From contig NZ_CP156081.1 of NCBI RefSeq assembly GCF_039830135.1, forward strand, positions 2,962,001-3,026,000: DNA of 64,000 bases, read 5' to 3'. The position numbers and the translations under genes are program-made. Below, piece after piece: positions 63,810 through 64,000 of this stretch. The stretch's first letter is position 1. Each line of letters opens with the position of its first letter. The DNA is from Defluviimonas sp. SAOS-178_SWC (GTDB lineage: Bacteria > Pseudomonadota > Alphaproteobacteria > Rhodobacterales > Rhodobacteraceae). The notes beneath the pieces are model-generated. The model made no database searches and was not told the DNA's origin. It worked only from the letters and a program-made list of their open reading frames with translations.

Positions 63810-64000
63810 GGATCGGGCACCGGACGGAGCCATCTCTCCCGGGGCCCGGGAGGCCGATCCCGGTCGCGCCCGCCCAAATGGCGGTTTGACACGACCCTAC
63901 GCACGGTCCCGGCGAGGGGCGCGCCATACCCCGATTGTCCGCCCCTCCCCGATCCGCTATCCTCATTCCAACGAGAGGCAGCGAGCAGGCCCGCCCGCCG
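63810..64000. other. Right-edge intergenic segment
   Basis: 191 bases after the ligase stop. A GC palindrome CTCCCGG-GGC-CCGGGAG is present near 63835-63851 without a T run. No further gene start is recognised before the edge. Confidence 0.4.

Noticed and set aside
63835..63851. Terminator after the ligase gene
   Set aside because: GC palindrome without a following T run; not convincing as a Rho-independent terminator.

Overview
The window reads as a high-GC alphaproteobacterial chromosome segment, most likely Rhodobacterales (Rhodobacteraceae/Paracoccaceae). Grounds: GC-rich third codon positions, a DUF1127 gene followed by an array of CCTCCTCCC-loop hairpins (the CcaF1-CcsR or 'cuckoo RNA' arrangement known from Rhodobacter sphaeroides), an mraZ gene with a very long leader, GTTC-N7-GTTC LexA boxes, Hint-domain and MttB-like genes, and TRAP transporters. 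No phage, insertion sequence, CRISPR array or rRNA operon was seen. All identifications come from reading protein motifs and gene order; no database search was made.

Layout. 1-1660: the start of the dcw cluster (mraZ, reading out of the left edge) with a roughly 290-nt leader, MraZ boxes and a long poorly explained upstream region. 1661-2245: DUF1127 protein plus seven CcsR-type hairpins and a terminator. 2296-9582: uvrD with a LexA box, an FMN-dependent alpha-hydroxy-acid dehydrogenase, and pyruvate carboxylase. 9662-11302: a small unknown gene, a frameshifted Hint gene and tRNA-Gly. 11406-14790: hisB-hisH-glsA, a DUF2147 gene and hisA. 14819-23954: an accessory catabolic locus in which a GntR regulator and Asp/Glu-racemase-like gene face a seven-gene operon (ThDP enzyme, DAO-type oxidoreductase, TRAP P-Q-M, TSUP exporter, BASS-like carrier).

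24021-32197 is rich in signalling. An H-NOX-like protein that has lost its heme-anchoring residues is coupled to an HNOBA-GGDEF cyclase. Nearby are a PleD-type cyclase and an ECF sigma / membrane protein / CpxP-like periplasmic set next to an EF-hand protein; an MttB-like methyltransferase and a phosphatase lie between. 32374-41609 holds mostly single genes: DUF983, NUDIX, two-gene desaturase unit with an XRE regulator, aldo/keto reductase, DsrE-like, an SOS-boxed imuA without imuB/dnaE2, YceI, sulfotransferase and MFS. 41681-50642 is housekeeping: metG, cold-shock protein, 5'-nucleotidase, DUF952-pyrD-arsC, and a MATE/thioesterase operon.

50747-63809 is dominated by acyl-CoA metabolism. Two tandem MerR regulators precede an acyl-CoA dehydrogenase, a GST, a thiolase, an intact and a decayed cupin, and a trifunctional-type FadB. 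An acyl-CoA ligase lies at the end. The dehydrogenase and ligase have the size and style of DmdC and DmdB, so a role in methylmercaptopropionate or another short acyl acid is possible.
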